Positions 16,882 through 24,183 are shown, counted from the first letter of the stretch. The stretch is 41,672 bases of DNA from WJMT01 sp964611275 (GCA_964611275.1 CAZSZS010000170.1:1-41672), one strand, 5' to 3'. Notes: generated by a model not told the origin, from the letters alone. Program-made: numbers and translations.

Positions 16882-17163
16882 TTAGGTTTTTATTTGTTCC
16901 GTCTTGTTATTTGGCGGCTCTGTGCCGGCAGAGGCCTTTTTCTTTCCGCATTCAGAGGAGCGAGCTGGATTTAGATTTCCTCTGCTCCCGGCATAGTCCG
17001 TTACATACCAACCAGAGCCTTTAAACTGGATGGCAGGGATCGATAACAACTTATTTAAAGCTCCTCCGCAGTAAGGACATTTTTGAGGGCCTTGTTCTCC
17101 CACCTTCTGTATCTTTTCTATTTTTTTATGGCATTTTGAGCACTCGTATTCATATAAAGGCAT
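16882..17163 (-). CDS. FmdB-family zinc ribbon regulatory protein
   Basis: I start at MPLYEYEC (93 residues), because GGAGAG lies 5 nt upstream. A longer frame would begin inside the ribosome site. The zinc ribbon has CxxC pairs CSKC and CPYC spaced about 22 residues apart, then the family SIPAIQFKGSGWYVTDYA ending. The remaining tail is low-complexity and charged. FmdB/YfgJ-type proteins are small putative regulators of unknown mechanism. It is the first gene of the operon with waaF, gmhB and rel, behind a strong promoter. Confidence 0.9.
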   Translation of the reverse strand: MPLYEYECSKCHKKIEKIQKVGEQGPQKCPYCGGALNKLLSIPAIQFKGSGWYVTDYAGSRGNLNPARSSECGKKKASAGTEPPNNKTEQIKT

Positions 17164-17190
17164 TTTTCTCTCCAATAAAAACAATCATTT

Positions 17191-17219
17191 ATTATAGCAA
17201 ATATTACGAAGGGTGTATA
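17191..17219 (-). promoter_or_regulatory. Sigma70-type promoter for fmdB-waaF-gmhB-rel
   Basis: Minus strand TATACA (17214-17219), 17 nt, perfect TATAAT (17191-17196). Predicted start near 17184, about 20 nt before the fmdB ATG. Confidence 0.6.
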
Positions 17220-17229
17220 GTCGAAACGA

Positions 17230-17258
17230 TTGTTGATTTTTTTGCTGGATCCTAATAC
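17230..17258 (+). promoter_or_regulatory. Possible promoter for the MEMO-AMMECR1 gene
   Basis: TTGTTG (17230-17235), 17 nt, TAATAC (17253-17258). The implied start near 17265 would fall at the ribosome site, so the real start may differ. Confidence 0.3.
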
Positions 17259-17275
17259 ACTTGGGAGGAGAAAAA

Positions 17276-18709
17276 ATGCACAGAAAAGCACTGGGGTTGT
17301 TTCTGCTTTTTGTTTTCGCGCTCAGCTCTTTATGGGCGCAGGGGGTCAGAAGGCCTGTCTGGGCAGGAAGATTTTATAGTGCGAGTCCTCAGGAGCTGTC
17401 CCATCAGATCCAACAATGGTTGGCCGAAGCTGATTATAAGCCTCAGTACGGGTATCAACTCAAAGCTCTCATTGTACCGCATGCCGGTTATATGTATTCA
17501 GGAAGGGTCGCGGCCCAAGCCTACAAACAAACACAGGGGGACAAATTCGACGCGGTTGTCATCATCGGACCAAGCCATCACTTCGGTTTCAGAGGGTGCT
17601 CTATCTACCGGAAGGGAGGGTATGTTACTCCTCTTGGGACCGTTTCCGTTGACCAGGAATTGTCAGGGAAGCTGTCAAGAGCTACAGGGTTTGGATTTAT
17701 TCTCGAGGCTCACGAGAAAGAGCATTCCATAGAAGTGCAGATCCCGTTTATACAACAAGCAATGCCTGATACGAAAATAATCCCCGTGGTCATGGGGGTC
17801 CCGTCAAAGGAACTGATAGACAAACTGGCGAAAGGGCTCAGGGTTATCGCGTCGGAGAGGAAGCTTCTCGTCATTATTTCTACAGACATGTCACATTATT
17901 TATCAAAAGAGCGGGCAAACAAAAAGGACAAACACACAATCGATTTGATTGTTTCCAGAGATATCAAAGGTCTGGAAACAATGATTTTGAATAGAGAGAA
18001 CGTTTTGTGCGGAGGAGCCGGAGTCGTCACTTCTCTTCAATACGCGATGGATTTAGGAGAACCTCTTGTGGATTTCCTCTATTACGACGATTCCTCTTCA
18101 GCAGGCGGACCGGAATCTCAGGTTGTGGGCTATATGTCCGCAGCCGTGTATGTAATAAAAGAGACGGATGAGTTATCCCTGTCTCAAGGGGAAAAAGATG
18201 AGCTTTTAAACATAGGGCGGACAGCTATCCGGAGTTATGTAAAAGAAAAAAGGATAGTCTGTCCCGAACCGCAAAGTTCTCAGCTTCATGCAAACAGAGG
18301 CGCTTTTGTGACGTTGAAAAAGAGAGGGAGGCTGAGGGGGTGTATTGGATTTATAGAACCCGTCGGACCTCTCTATAAAACCGTTGCACAGGCTGCTGTA
18401 TATGCGGCGTGCAGAGATGCGAGATTCCCACCTCTTTCTCCTTCAGAACTTACAGATTTGGAGATAGAAATATCCGTGCTGACGCTTCCCAGAAAGATCA
18501 ATGATATTTCCGAGATCGAGGTCGGAAGGCATGGCCTGATCATAGCTAAAGGCACGAGAGAAGGGCTTTTGCTGCCTCAGGTGGCCACAGAGAACAACTG
18601 GTCCCGGACGGAATTTCTTGAGCAGACATGCCTAAAGGCAGGGCTTCCGAAAGATTCATGGAAGACGGCAGTGGACATCTATGTCTTTGAAGCTAGTGTT
18701 TTTCATTGA
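17276..18709 (+). CDS. Exported AmmeMemoRadiSam protein B-A fusion (MEMO + AMMECR1)
   Basis: I start at MHRKALGLF (477 residues), because GGGAGGAG lies 5 nt upstream and the longer TTG frame begins inside it. Residues 1-22 are a clear Sec signal (LFLLFVFALSSLWAQ). A MEMO domain follows, with PHAGYMYSG (His69), GPSHH (His101), EHSIEVQIPF and NVLCGG (Cys245), at the same spacing as the His/His/Cys metal site of human MEMO1. Residues about 305-477 are AMMECR1, with the hallmark LRGCIG (353-358) and ACRDARFPPLSPSEL. These families usually occur as separate cytoplasmic proteins with a radical-SAM partner, which is not seen here. Export is the odd feature. The biochemical role is unknown. Confidence 0.93.
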   Translation: MHRKALGLFLLFVFALSSLWAQGVRRPVWAGRFYSASPQELSHQIQQWLAEADYKPQYGYQLKALIVPHAGYMYSGRVAAQAYKQTQGDKFDAVVIIGPSHHFGFRGCSIYRKGGYVTPLGTVSVDQELSGKLSRATGFGFILEAHEKEHSIEVQIPFIQQAMPDTKIIPVVMGVPSKELIDKLAKGLRVIASERKLLVIISTDMSHYLSKERANKKDKHTIDLIVSRDIKGLETMILNRENVLCGGAGVVTSLQYAMDLGEPLVDFLYYDDSSSAGGPESQVVGYMSAAVYVIKETDELSLSQGEKDELLNIGRTAIRSYVKEKRIVCPEPQSSQLHANRGAFVTLKKRGRLRGCIGFIEPVGPLYKTVAQAAVYAACRDARFPPLSPSELTDLEIEISVLTLPRKINDISEIEVGRHGLIIAKGTREGLLLPQVATENNWSRTEFLEQTCLKAGLPKDSWKTAVDIYVFEASVFH

Positions 18710-18731
18710 TAAAAAATTGAGGTGAACGGGG

Positions 18732-18760
18732 TTGACTTTTTTTGTGATTTGGTTAAGAAT
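18732..18760 (+). promoter_or_regulatory. Possible promoter for the small-protein/lolB/ispE operon
   Basis: TTGACT (18732-18737), 17 nt, AAGAAT (18755-18760). Good -35, mediocre -10, about 30 nt before the small ORF at 18792. Confidence 0.35.
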
Positions 18761-18791
18761 CTAAAGGGAACTACATTAAGGTATAACGACA

Positions 18792-18926
18792 ATGAAAAAT
18801 ATTTTCAAATCATTTTTCACACTTCTTCTTGCATCATCCGCGTTTTTTATTGGTTTTTATTTGGGTAAAGAAAAGATCATGTCTAAAATACCTGATTTTC
18901 AGGAAGATCTTGAGGATAAAGGTTGA
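18792..18926 (+). CDS. Small single-pass membrane protein (44 aa)
   Basis: The ATG at 18792 opens a 44-codon frame ending TGA at 18924-18926. The protein has a basic start (MKNIFKSFF), one hydrophobic segment (TLLLASSAFFIGFYLG), then a short charged tail (KEKIMSKIPDFQEDLEDKG). This is a typical type-II small membrane protein or uncleaved signal anchor. An AAGG lies about 10 nt upstream and a promoter-like sequence precedes it. No family is recognised. The composition fits a real gene better than chance, but it could be a leader peptide. Confidence 0.5.
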   Translation: MKNIFKSFFTLLLASSAFFIGFYLGKEKIMSKIPDFQEDLEDKG

Positions 18927-18994
18927 TGTAAATCCATGAGGGCCTTTGGTTTCAAAGAGACCAGGCTTGTCAATCAATAAAAAAAGAGAACAAA

Positions 18995-19336
18995 ATGAAT
19001 ATTTATTTTTTAGGGGCTCTCATCCTATTTATCGTGTTTATGGTCATTTTGATAGCAAACCCCAAAATCTCTTGTTTTGGCAAAAAAATAAAGTCTCCTT
19101 TTTATCCCCTGTTTAGGAAAAAGAAGAAGACTTCAGAAAGAAAGGGCAAAAAAATAGACGATTACGGATTTTCTCTGGTTGATGAAGAATCAAGGAGAAC
19201 GCCAAGAATAACTGAAATCGAGCCAAAAAAGAGTCGAAGGCAACATAAGAGCGTCAGGGTAGAGAACTATGGTTTTTCGCTTTCTGACGACAGAAAAAAA
19301 GGCGGAACCGTAGAAACAAAGGGTGAAAAGAAATAA
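18995..19336 (+). CDS. Single-pass membrane protein with duplicated YGFSL motif
   Basis: 113 residues, no known family. The N-terminus is one membrane helix (IYFLGALILFIVFMVILIA), followed by a very basic segment (KKIKSPFYPLFRKKKKTSERKGKK). Two copies of a short motif follow: IDDYGFSLVDEES and VENYGFSLSDDRK, about 36 residues apart, each followed by basic residues. The repeated YGFSL-D/E motifs look like short linear docking sites on a cytoplasmic tail. It lies 14 nt before lolB in the same direction and may be in the same operon. Function unknown. Confidence 0.7.
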   Translation: MNIYFLGALILFIVFMVILIANPKISCFGKKIKSPFYPLFRKKKKTSERKGKKIDDYGFSLVDEESRRTPRITEIEPKKSRRQHKSVRVENYGFSLSDDRKKGGTVETKGEKK

Positions 19337-19350
19337 GTGAAATCAGAGGA

Positions 19351-20043
19351 TTGTACTTACATAAAGCCAGAATTGTTTTCCTGTGTATGGGGCTGATTTT
19401 TTTCTTTAACTGCCGGCCTCCCCATGTTTTGCTTTCTCCCTATCCTGATCGGATAGAGACCATAGAAGGATTCGCTTCCTTAAAGGTCGCGGGATCGGAT
19501 GGTTATTCAAGGTCAAAATTCTCTTTTTTTTTCGAGATCCCGGATAAAGGAAGGATAGAGGCTTTTGATTTTCTAGGCCGGACGATCTATCAGATCATCA
19601 TAGAAAAGGAAAAAGCTTTTCTTGTGGTTCCCTCAAAGAAAATATACTGGGAAAGCACGGAAGAGCGCATCATTGATACGTTCATCGGAGCCAAACTGGT
19701 CTTATCCGAGGTCATATGTTTTCTCATCGGGGAGTGGAATTATTTGAGAGAAGAAGGGGAGGATAAAAGCAGAGCCTCATGGGTCATCAAAAAGGATAAC
19801 GAGGGGAAAGTCATAGAGGGCAGAAAGCAGGGCATGAGCTTTACTGTCAGTGAATATATTGATGATACCGGTCTGATCCGCAGCCTTGATTTTGAGAACA
19901 GGTTTCAAAAAGGAACTTTAAAGGTCCTCAATATTGATTTCAACAGTCCGGTCAAGGAACGTCATTTTTCCTTAACGTTTCTTAGAGATTTCGAAGAAAA
20001 ATCCTGGGAGGAAATACAAAAAATCATTAATAATGAGAATTAA
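19351..20043 (+). CDS. LolB-like outer-membrane lipoprotein receptor (candidate)
   Basis: LolB takes lipoproteins from LolA and inserts them in the outer membrane. This 230-residue protein has a TTG start; no ATG or GTG fits, and an in-frame stop lies upstream at 19324. A hydrophobic signal ends at an atypical lipobox (FFNC, about Cys21). The body matches the LolA/LolB half-barrel style: IEGFASLKVAG, SKFSFFFEIPDKGRIEAFDFLGRTIYQIII, KAFLVVPSKKIYW, FLIGEW. The strongest support is context: it directly precedes and overlaps ispE by 11 nt, as lolB does in gammaproteobacteria (lolB-ispE-prs). Sequence alone is only a moderate match. Confidence 0.7.
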   Translation: MYLHKARIVFLCMGLIFFFNCRPPHVLLSPYPDRIETIEGFASLKVAGSDGYSRSKFSFFFEIPDKGRIEAFDFLGRTIYQIIIEKEKAFLVVPSKKIYWESTEERIIDTFIGAKLVLSEVICFLIGEWNYLREEGEDKSRASWVIKKDNEGKVIEGRKQGMSFTVSEYIDDTGLIRSLDFENRFQKGTLKVLNIDFNSPVKERHFSLTFLRDFEEKSWEEIQKIINNEN

Positions 20044-20889
20044 AGCCTTTGCTAAAATCAACCTCGGTTTAGAGGTGTTGCAAAAGAGAGATGACGGTTA
20101 TCACGATATCAGAACTCTTTTCCAAAGCATTTCTCTCCATGACGAGATAGAGATAAAGCTTTCTCCTTCAGGGCCTATTATTCTCGAGGGAACGGACAGA
20201 GCTATCTCTTGGGGAAAAGATAATCTCGTGTATAAGGCTGCTTATATAATGAAACAGCAGTCCATGACGGATAAAGGGATAAGCATCCATGTAGTCAAAG
20301 ATATTCCGGCAGGAGCCGGGCTGGGTGGCGGAAGCAGTGACGCAGCGATCACTCTGTTGACGCTCAATAAAATGCTCGGGCTGAACCTAAAGAAGGAAGA
20401 ATTAATGGCGTTCGGGAGAGGACTTGGAGCGGATGTACCCTATTTCATGGAAGGGGGATTGTGTGTTGGCGCAGGCAGAGGAGACCAGATTTCGGTCATT
20501 GATGACCTTCCTGCATTTTACTGTGTGTTGGTTATGGAAGGCACTCCTATTTCAACAAAATTGGTTTATAATAGCTTCTCTAAGAGCTTGACTTCAAAAG
20601 ACAAAGACAGTAAAATTATCGAGTTTCTGAATACCAGAGGATTAGGCGGATTAGAAAACGACTTAGAAGAGACTGTTTTTCACTTATATCCCCAGATCAA
20701 GGAAGTTAAAAGCCATATCAGTAAAATGGGTGCGGCGCTGTCATTGGTGAGCGGCACGGGATCAGTGGTGTTTGGGCTTTTTGAACGAAAGGATAAAGCA
20801 GAAGCTGCATTGGAGAGTGCAAAGAAAGTTTACACCTGTGTGCTTGCCGAGACATTGGATAGAGAAGAGTATTGGAGTCGTTTAGCGCA

Positions 20890-20899
<10 letters not shown>
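20033..20899 (+). CDS. ispE: 4-diphosphocytidyl-2-C-methyl-D-erythritol kinase IspE
   Basis: IspE phosphorylates CDP-ME with ATP in the MEP isoprenoid pathway. The 288-residue GHMP kinase has FAKINLGLEVLQKRDDGYHDI at the N-terminus, with the substrate Lys8/Asn10. The ATP loop IPAGAGLGGGSSDAA is at about 91-105 and GADVPYF holds the catalytic Asp134. A third GHMP motif (LVSGTGSVVFG) lies near the C-terminus. It overlaps lolB by 11 nt. Its UAG stop lies inside the downstream tRNA-Gln gene, a 10-nt overlap. The other MEP enzymes IspD and IspF are encoded 10 kb further on. Confidence 0.97.
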
Positions 20900-20964
<65 letters not shown>

Positions 20965-21023
20965 TGTTTGGTATTTTATTTATTAATAAAAGAAAATGAT
21001 AAATTATTGAAAAGGATAGGAAT

Positions 21024-21953
21024 ATGAAGATTTTTACAGGTTCATCTAATCCTGTTTTGGCGGAGGAAATCGCGTCTTATCTTAATATGGACCTTGGAAA
21101 ATCAGTTCTTGAGCAGTTTAGCGACGGGGAGATCCATTTTTATATTGACGAAAATGTCCGAGGAGAAGACGTTTTCGTTATTCAAACAGGGGCCCGGGAG
21201 ACAAGTTTCCATTTGATGCAGCTTTTTATAATGATTGATGCCCTGAAAAGAGCGTCTGCCGAGAGAATAACCGCTGTTATCCCCTATTACTGTTATGCCC
21301 GGCAGGACTGGAAAGACCGTCCTCGTGTTCCCATTTCTGCCAGACTGGTGGCGGATTTGATTGAAGCATCGGGAGCGAACCGGGTTCTGACTATGGACCT
21401 TCACTCTCCTCAAATCCAGGGTTTTTTTTCCGTACCTGTGGACAACCTTGTTGCTAGAGTTGTTTTGGAAAAATACTTTAAAAGCCTTGATTTAGAGGAT
21501 TTAACCATTATTTCCCCGGATGCCGGGGGAGTCGGACGGGCCAGATGGTTTGCCAAGCGAATGAATGCTTCATTAGGGATTATTGACAAACGAAGACCAG
21601 CGCCAAATATTGCAAAGGTTCTTCATGTTATTGGGGATGTCAAAGGACGTGATGTCATTATTCTGGATGATATGGTGGATACAGGAGGGACACTGGTTCA
21701 AAGCGTGGAGGCTCTTATCAAAGAAGGAGCGAGGAAGGTCTTTGCCGCCTGCACACATCCGGTGCTTTCCGGAAAGGCCCTCGAGAGGATAAATGAATCA
21801 GACCTGAAACAACTGGTGGTAACCAATACGATCCCACTTGACGGGGAGAAGATAAAATCTGATAAGATTACGGTTTTATCCGTAGCGGAACTTTTTGGGG
21901 AGGCGATCCTCAGAATCCATAAAGGTGAATCAGTGAGTTCTTTATTTGAATAA
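21024..21953 (+). CDS. prs: Ribose-phosphate pyrophosphokinase (PRPP synthetase)
   Basis: Prs makes PRPP from ribose-5-phosphate and ATP for nucleotide, His and Trp synthesis. The 309-residue class I enzyme has SSNPVLAEEIA, FSDGEIHFYIDENVRG, YYCYARQDWKDRPRVPISARLVADL, the catalytic-loop region MDLHSPQIQGFFSVPVDNL, SPDAGGVGRARWFAKR and the PRPP loop VIILDDMVDTGGTLV. The residue after RQD is Trp where most Prs proteins have Arg or Lys, next to the ATP site; the rest is canonical. A ribosome site (AAAAGGATAGG) precedes the ATG. It lies 59 nt after tRNA-Gln and just before rplY. Confidence 0.98.
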   Translation: MKIFTGSSNPVLAEEIASYLNMDLGKSVLEQFSDGEIHFYIDENVRGEDVFVIQTGARETSFHLMQLFIMIDALKRASAERITAVIPYYCYARQDWKDRPRVPISARLVADLIEASGANRVLTMDLHSPQIQGFFSVPVDNLVARVVLEKYFKSLDLEDLTIISPDAGGVGRARWFAKRMNASLGIIDKRRPAPNIAKVLHVIGDVKGRDVIILDDMVDTGGTLVQSVEALIKEGARKVFAACTHPVLSGKALERINESDLKQLVVTNTIPLDGEKIKSDKITVLSVAELFGEAILRIHKGESVSSLFE

Positions 21954-21966
21954 GGAGAAATATGCC

Positions 21967-22668
21967 ATGCAAATGACGGTAAAAGCTGAAGTGAGAGAAT
22001 CTGTTGGGAAAAATGTAGCGCGCCGGTTAAGAAGAGAAGGTAAGCTCCCGGCAATTCTTTACGGACCCAAAACGAAAAACATCTCACTGGTGTTGTCTAA
22101 ACAGGATATATTTTCTATATTAAAATCTGAAAGAGGCGAAAACACCATATTTAAAGTTGCTTTTGACTCTAAAAAGAAGAACGTGATGATAAAAGACTAC
22201 CAGCTGGATGTTATAACAGATGAGCTTCTGCATGTGGATCTGATCGAGATCGCTATGACAGAGGCGATTGAAGTGACGATTCAGGTTGTTTTGACCGGAG
22301 AAGCGGTCGGAGTCAAGTCAGAAGGAGGTTTTGTTGACTTCATGAACAGAGAGGTCGAGGTGCGGTGTTTGCCAAAGGACATACCTGATCAAATCAGAGT
22401 GGATATCAGTGACCTCCATTTGAATCAGTCCATCAAGCTGGGGGATATCCAGCCTTCCGAGAATGTGGAATTCATTACGGATCCCAAGACAGTTATTGCG
22501 CATATCATGCTTCCGGTAGAAGAAGAGATTGAGGTGGAAGAGGAAATAGAGGAGGAACTCATTGCAGAAGGGGAAGAGCCTGAGGTCATTGGAGAAGAAA
22601 AAGAAGAAGCTGAAGAAGAGAAGAAAGAGAAAGAGGGAAAAAAGGAAGAGGAAGAGAAAAAGGAGTGA
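21967..22668 (+). CDS. rplY: 50S ribosomal protein L25 (Ctc/TL5 type) with acidic tail
   Basis: I place the start at 21967 (MQMTVKAEVR, 233 residues), because AAGGAG is 9 nt upstream; an earlier in-frame ATG overlaps prs and has no ribosome site. The N-terminal L25 domain binds 5S rRNA (RESVGKNVARRLRREGKLPAILYGP, the RxxGK..R..G..PAVxYG pattern). It is followed by the Ctc beta domain (DYQLDVITDELLHVDLIEI, EGGFVDFMNREVEVRCLPKDIPD). From about residue 185 to the end is an unusual run of Glu and Lys (VEEEIEVEEEIEEEL...EEKKE). The prs-ctc-pth order is widespread in bacteria. Confidence 0.95.
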   Translation: MQMTVKAEVRESVGKNVARRLRREGKLPAILYGPKTKNISLVLSKQDIFSILKSERGENTIFKVAFDSKKKNVMIKDYQLDVITDELLHVDLIEIAMTEAIEVTIQVVLTGEAVGVKSEGGFVDFMNREVEVRCLPKDIPDQIRVDISDLHLNQSIKLGDIQPSENVEFITDPKTVIAHIMLPVEEEIEVEEEIEEELIAEGEEPEVIGEEKEEAEEEKKEKEGKKEEEEKKE

Positions 22669-22671
22669 TAT

Positions 22672-23247
22672 TTGTGGGCTGTGGTCGGACTTGGAAATCC
22701 TGGTAATAAATATGCCCGGACCAGACATAACGCCGGATGCGTACTTGTGAACAGATTAGCGAGAAGATGGAACACAAAGCTTAAAGTCATGGATAAGACA
22801 TTTCGTGGGGCTGAAGTCAATAGGGATGACCAAGAGATCCTCCTGGCCAAGCCCAGGGTCTTCATGAATATGAGCGGCACAGCTGTAAAACGGATTCAGG
22901 AAAAATATCACATCCCGTTGGAGAACTTGATTGTAGCCCACGATGATTTCGATATTTCATTAGGAGAGATAAGAATAAAAAGAGCAGGCAGCAGCGGGTC
23001 TCACAAAGGGCTCATGTCTGTTATAGAGAGGCTGGAAACGCAGGACTTCCCCAGGATAAAAATAGGGATAGGGCCTGTTCCGGAAGAAAGCGATCCGGCT
23101 GATTTTGTGCTTTCCTCTTTTATGGAGAGCGAGAGAGGCCTGCTTGAAGAAAGCATTGATAATGCTGTTAAAGCTTTTGATATCATTTTAAACAGCTCTT
23201 TGGATAGAGCGATGAATGTGTATAATAAGAAAAGGAGTCACGTTTAA
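22672..23247 (+). CDS. pth: Peptidyl-tRNA hydrolase
   Basis: Pth releases peptides from prematurely dropped peptidyl-tRNAs. The 191-residue protein starts at TTG (22672), with AGGAG placed about 7 nt upstream inside the end of rplY. Motifs include VVGLGNPGNKYARTRHNAG with the catalytic His, AKPRVFMNMSG, VAHDDFDISLGEIRIKRAGSSGSHKGL and FPRIKIGIGPVP. Length is normal. It directly follows rplY (3 nt) and precedes the rpsF leader, continuing the prs-rplY-pth group. Confidence 0.97.
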   Translation: MWAVVGLGNPGNKYARTRHNAGCVLVNRLARRWNTKLKVMDKTFRGAEVNRDDQEILLAKPRVFMNMSGTAVKRIQEKYHIPLENLIVAHDDFDISLGEIRIKRAGSSGSHKGLMSVIERLETQDFPRIKIGIGPVPEESDPADFVLSSFMESERGLLEESIDNAVKAFDIILNSSLDRAMNVYNKKRSHV

Positions 23248-23264
23248 TACGCGAGTTTAGATAA

Positions 23265-23312
23265 CTCCTTGTTTCTTTTCAAAAGAAAAGGAGCTGAATA
23301 TCCGTAAGGAGG
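23265..23312 (+). promoter_or_regulatory. rpsF leader hairpin with alternative anti-Shine-Dalgarno pairing
   Basis: CTCCTT (23265-23270) can pair with AAGGAG (23288-23293) in a local hairpin, extended by TTCTTTT/AAAAGAA. It can instead pair with the ribosome site AAGGAGG (23306-23312) of rpsF. A CCG (23302-23304) lies just before the ribosome site, reminiscent of the CCG bulge in S6:S18-binding leaders. Structure is proposed by eye. Confidence 0.4.
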
Positions 23313-23317
23313 AAAAT

Positions 23318-23932
23318 ATGAGATATTACGAAACAGCTTTTTTAATCGCACCTACACTTTCTGAAGAGGAAACAGAGCAGTTCATCAGCGAGATGGAGGA
23401 TGTCGTAAAAAAGAAAAAAGGCAGGATGATCCATGTTGATAAATGGGGCAAGCGAAAGCTTGCTTATTCTATAAAGAGAAATGACTCTGCCTTTTATGTG
23501 TTTTTCTATTATGAGGGGGGGCCGGAGACATACACGGAGCTGGAACGCCAGTTCAAACAGAAAGAGGCGGTCATCAGGTATTTGACATTTAAAAGAGATG
23601 AGGAACCTTCTTTTAAGGAAAAGGAGGCCAAAAAAGAAAAAAAGGCCAAAGTGGAAAAACCTTTAAAGCCTGATGAACCGGATGAAAAGGAAGAGAAGGC
23701 CAAGCCTGCCAAAAAGAAAAGCACAAAAGCCGAAAAAGAAAAAGAGGGAGAAGCAATAAAAGACACGGAGGAGCCCGAAAAAGGCACAAAAGAGCCAGAA
23801 AAAGACACAAAAGAGCCAGAAAAAGGCACAAAAGAGGCGAAAAAAGACACAAAAGAGGCGAAAAAGGACACAAAAGAGGCGAAAAAGGACACAGAAGCGG
23901 AATCCAAGAAAGATAAAAAGGAAGGAGAATAA
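23318..23932 (+). CDS. rpsF: 30S ribosomal protein S6 with long Lys/Glu repeat tail
   Basis: S6 binds the central domain of 16S rRNA with S18. Residues 1-95 are a standard S6 (MRYYETAFLIAPTLSEEE, GRMIHVDKWGKRKLAYSIKRNDSAFYVFFYYEG, YLTFKRDEEP). The remaining 110 residues or so are a charged, repetitive extension rich in Lys and Glu. It includes six tandem heptapeptides of the type EKGTKEP / KKDTKEA encoded by a 21-bp repeat. Typical S6 is 95-135 residues, so this is a large extension, probably disordered. GTAAGGAGG precedes the ATG. rpsR follows after 2 nt, and no ssb gene lies between them. Confidence 0.96.
   Translation: MRYYETAFLIAPTLSEEETEQFISEMEDVVKKKKGRMIHVDKWGKRKLAYSIKRNDSAFYVFFYYEGGPETYTELERQFKQKEAVIRYLTFKRDEEPSFKEKEAKKEKKAKVEKPLKPDEPDEKEEKAKPAKKKSTKAEKEKEGEAIKDTEEPEKGTKEPEKDTKEPEKGTKEAKKDTKEAKKDTKEAKKDTEAESKKDKKEGE
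23777..23899 (+). repeat. 21-bp tandem repeats in rpsF tail
   Basis: About six in-frame 21-bp units: five full (23777-23797, 23798-23818, 23819-23839, 23840-23860, 23861-23881) and one partial. They encode heptapeptides EKGTKEP, EKDTKEP, EKGTKEA, KKDTKEA, KKDTKEA and KKDTEA. Units differ by only a few bases, indicating recent expansion by slippage. Confidence 0.9.
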
Positions 23933-23934
23933 GC

Positions 23935-24183
23935 ATGGATTATAGAAGCCCAAGAGGCCCTAAGAGATATTTCTCCCGCAGAAAGAAATTCTGCTGGTTT
24001 TGCAAGAACAATGTAAAAGATATTGACTATAAAGATATTGATATTTTACGGAGATATGTCCCGGAAAGAGGCAAAATAGCACCCCGCAGGGTCACGGGTA
24101 CGTGTGCCTATCATCAGCGGAAACTCACAAAAGCCATAAAAAGAGCAAGACAGCTGGCACTGCTTCCATTTATCGCAGACTAA
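23935..24183 (+). CDS. rpsR: 30S ribosomal protein S18
   Basis: An 82-residue S18. Near the C-terminus the conserved TGTCAYHQRKLTKAIKRARQLALLPF matches the T-G-x..HQRxLxxAIKRARxLALLPF signature. The N-terminal region has CWFC (Cys20/23), which with Cys57 and His60 forms a potential zinc site, the metal-binding form of S18. It partners S6 on the 30S platform and follows rpsF by 2 nt. The ribosome site (AAGGAGAA) lies inside the end of rpsF, so the two are probably translationally coupled. Confidence 0.98.
   Translation: MDYRSPRGPKRYFSRRKKFCWFCKNNVKDIDYKDIDILRRYVPERGKIAPRRVTGTCAYHQRKLTKAIKRARQLALLPFIAD

Noticed and set aside
22318..22880. Minus-strand frames of 130-150 codons
   Set aside because: They lie antisense to the end of rplY and the start of pth. 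Their openness comes from the purine-rich acidic tail.
23509..23953. Several long minus-strand frames rich in Phe, Leu, Ser and Cys
   Set aside because: They are the complement of the Lys/Glu repeats of rpsF. Low-complexity AAG/GAA codons leave the opposite strand open by chance.
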